Positions 36,660 to 37,011 of a stretch of 37,011 bases of DNA are shown piece by piece (the first letter of the stretch is position 1; each line of letters begins with the position of its first letter). The translations under genes and the position numbers were made by a program. The stretch is from Atopobacter phocae ATCC BAA-285. Its GTDB lineage: Bacteria; Bacillota; Bacilli; Lactobacillales; Aerococcaceae. The notes under the pieces are model-generated. The model did no database searches. It was not told the origin of the DNA and saw only the letters and a list, made by a program, of their open reading frames with translations. The stretch covers positions 1 to 37,011 of the forward strand of contig NZ_JAGN01000012.1 in NCBI RefSeq assembly GCF_000526675.1, given 5' to 3'.

Positions 36660-37011
36660 GATAAAGTCCATATAATTGTGTAAAAGATAAAAGGTCATAT
36701 AAAGCTCCTTTTACGGTACAATGTTTTTACCACAAAACATACCTAGGAGGACTTTACATGACCCAAGTACATTTTACAATGAATAGAGAAGAGGTTCAAA
36801 GCATTATTGAACATTCGGTAAAAGATGATGCCTCGAAAAGCATTTTGACAACAGTGTTCAACCAATTGATGGAGAATCAACGAACAGAATATATCCAGGC
36901 CGATAACTATGAACGAGCAGAAAGTCGTCAGAGCCAAAGAAATGGCTATTATGAACGAGACTTTACCACGCGGGTAGGTACACTTCGCTTAAAGGTACCC
37001 AGGACGCGTGA
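36660..37011 (+). mobile_element. IS256-family insertion sequence, left end (partial)
   Basis: From 36660 the sequence GATAAAGTCCATATAATTGT closely matches the left inverted repeat of IS256 as I recall it, and the following bases (AAAGCTCCTTTTACGGTACA region) match the IS256 leader before the transposase. The element continues past the window. Probable 8-9 bp target duplication would be GAAGTGATT (36651-36659), testable only with the far end. Confidence 0.88.
36758..37011 (+). CDS. IS256-family transposase (mutator type), 5' fragment
   Basis: The first 84 codons: MTQVHFTMNREEVQSIIEHS then QLMENQRTEYIQADNYERAE and RNGYYERDFTTRVGTLRLKV, ending at the window edge. Very like the N terminus of IS256 transposase of staphylococci and enterococci but with many scattered substitutions, so a diverged relative, not IS256 itself. 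The DDE catalytic core lies downstream. Shine-Dalgarno TAGGAGG is 7 bases before the ATG. The fragment appears intact as far as seen. Confidence 0.9.
   Translation, partial: MTQVHFTMNREEVQSIIEHSVKDDASKSILTTVFNQLMENQRTEYIQADNYERAESRQSQRNGYYERDFTTRVGTLRLKVPRTR

Noticed and set aside
36441-36698. 85-codon minus-strand open frame
   Set aside because: Low-complexity AT-derived residues, spans the IS boundary and the DnaA boxes, no ribosome-binding site; a chance frame.

Overview
The window is an AT-rich, low-GC Gram-positive chromosome segment centred on the replication origin. The gene set and order point to Lactobacillales, most likely Enterococcaceae (Enterococcus, Vagococcus or Melissococcus-like). 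To the left of the origin run rpmH, rnpA, yidC, jag, mnmE, mnmG and rsmG. To the right run dnaA, dnaN, an S4-domain gene, recF, gyrB, gyrA, rpsF, ssb and rpsR. An LPXTG surface protein, mannose- and trehalose-type PTS genes and an IS256-like element fit that assignment. The species cannot be fixed by reading alone. No tRNA, rRNA or CRISPR array was seen.

Layout. (1) 1-302: the 5' end of an IS3-family element reading out of the window. (2) 303-3700: a ClC chloride transporter with a C-terminal RCK_C-like domain and an APC-type basic amino acid permease, both on the plus strand and head-on to the replication fork. (3) 3715-8132, minus strand: a nucleotide/deoxynucleoside salvage unit, deoC-pdp plus a wall-anchored 5'-nucleotidase. 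(4) 8217-12461, minus: mnmE-mnmG-rsmG, preceded by a leader that looks like a transcription attenuator. (5) 12509-16600, minus: the trehalose operon treB-treC-treR with two TreR-like operators and a cre-like site. (6) 16650-18282, minus: an L-lactate permease directly downstream of jag. (7) 18322-20888, minus: jag, yidC, rnpA, rpmH. (8) 20889-23020: a bipartite oriC flanking dnaA, with consensus DnaA boxes on both sides and a DnaA-trio unwinding element before dnaN. (9) 23046-31293, plus: dnaN, yaaA, recF, gyrB, gyrA and a DUF975 membrane protein. (10) 31361-34896, minus: a mannose-family PTS operon (manX-manY-manZ-manO), head-on to replication. (11) 35044-36352, plus: rpsF-ssb-rpsR. (12) 36353-36659: an AT-rich gap with three consensus DnaA boxes, followed by the 5' end of an IS256-like element that runs off the window.

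How the genes work together. The core is the replication-initiation and DNA-topology neighbourhood plus ribosome, tRNA-modification and membrane-insertion functions, mostly transcribed away from oriC. Into this conserved frame several carbon-use modules have been placed: trehalose uptake and cleavage, lactate transport, a mannose/glucose PTS and deoxynucleoside catabolism. The tre genes and the lactate permease separate jag from mnmE, and the man operon separates gyrA from rpsF. I found no clear novel defence or mobile system. The most interesting signals are non-coding: the mnmE leader terminator, the rpmH leader and rpmH-rnpA terminator, a GTTARTAAC palindrome repeated among the oriC DnaA boxes, the second DnaA-box cluster next to rpsR, and an IS3-end hairpin that would hide the transposase ribosome-binding site.
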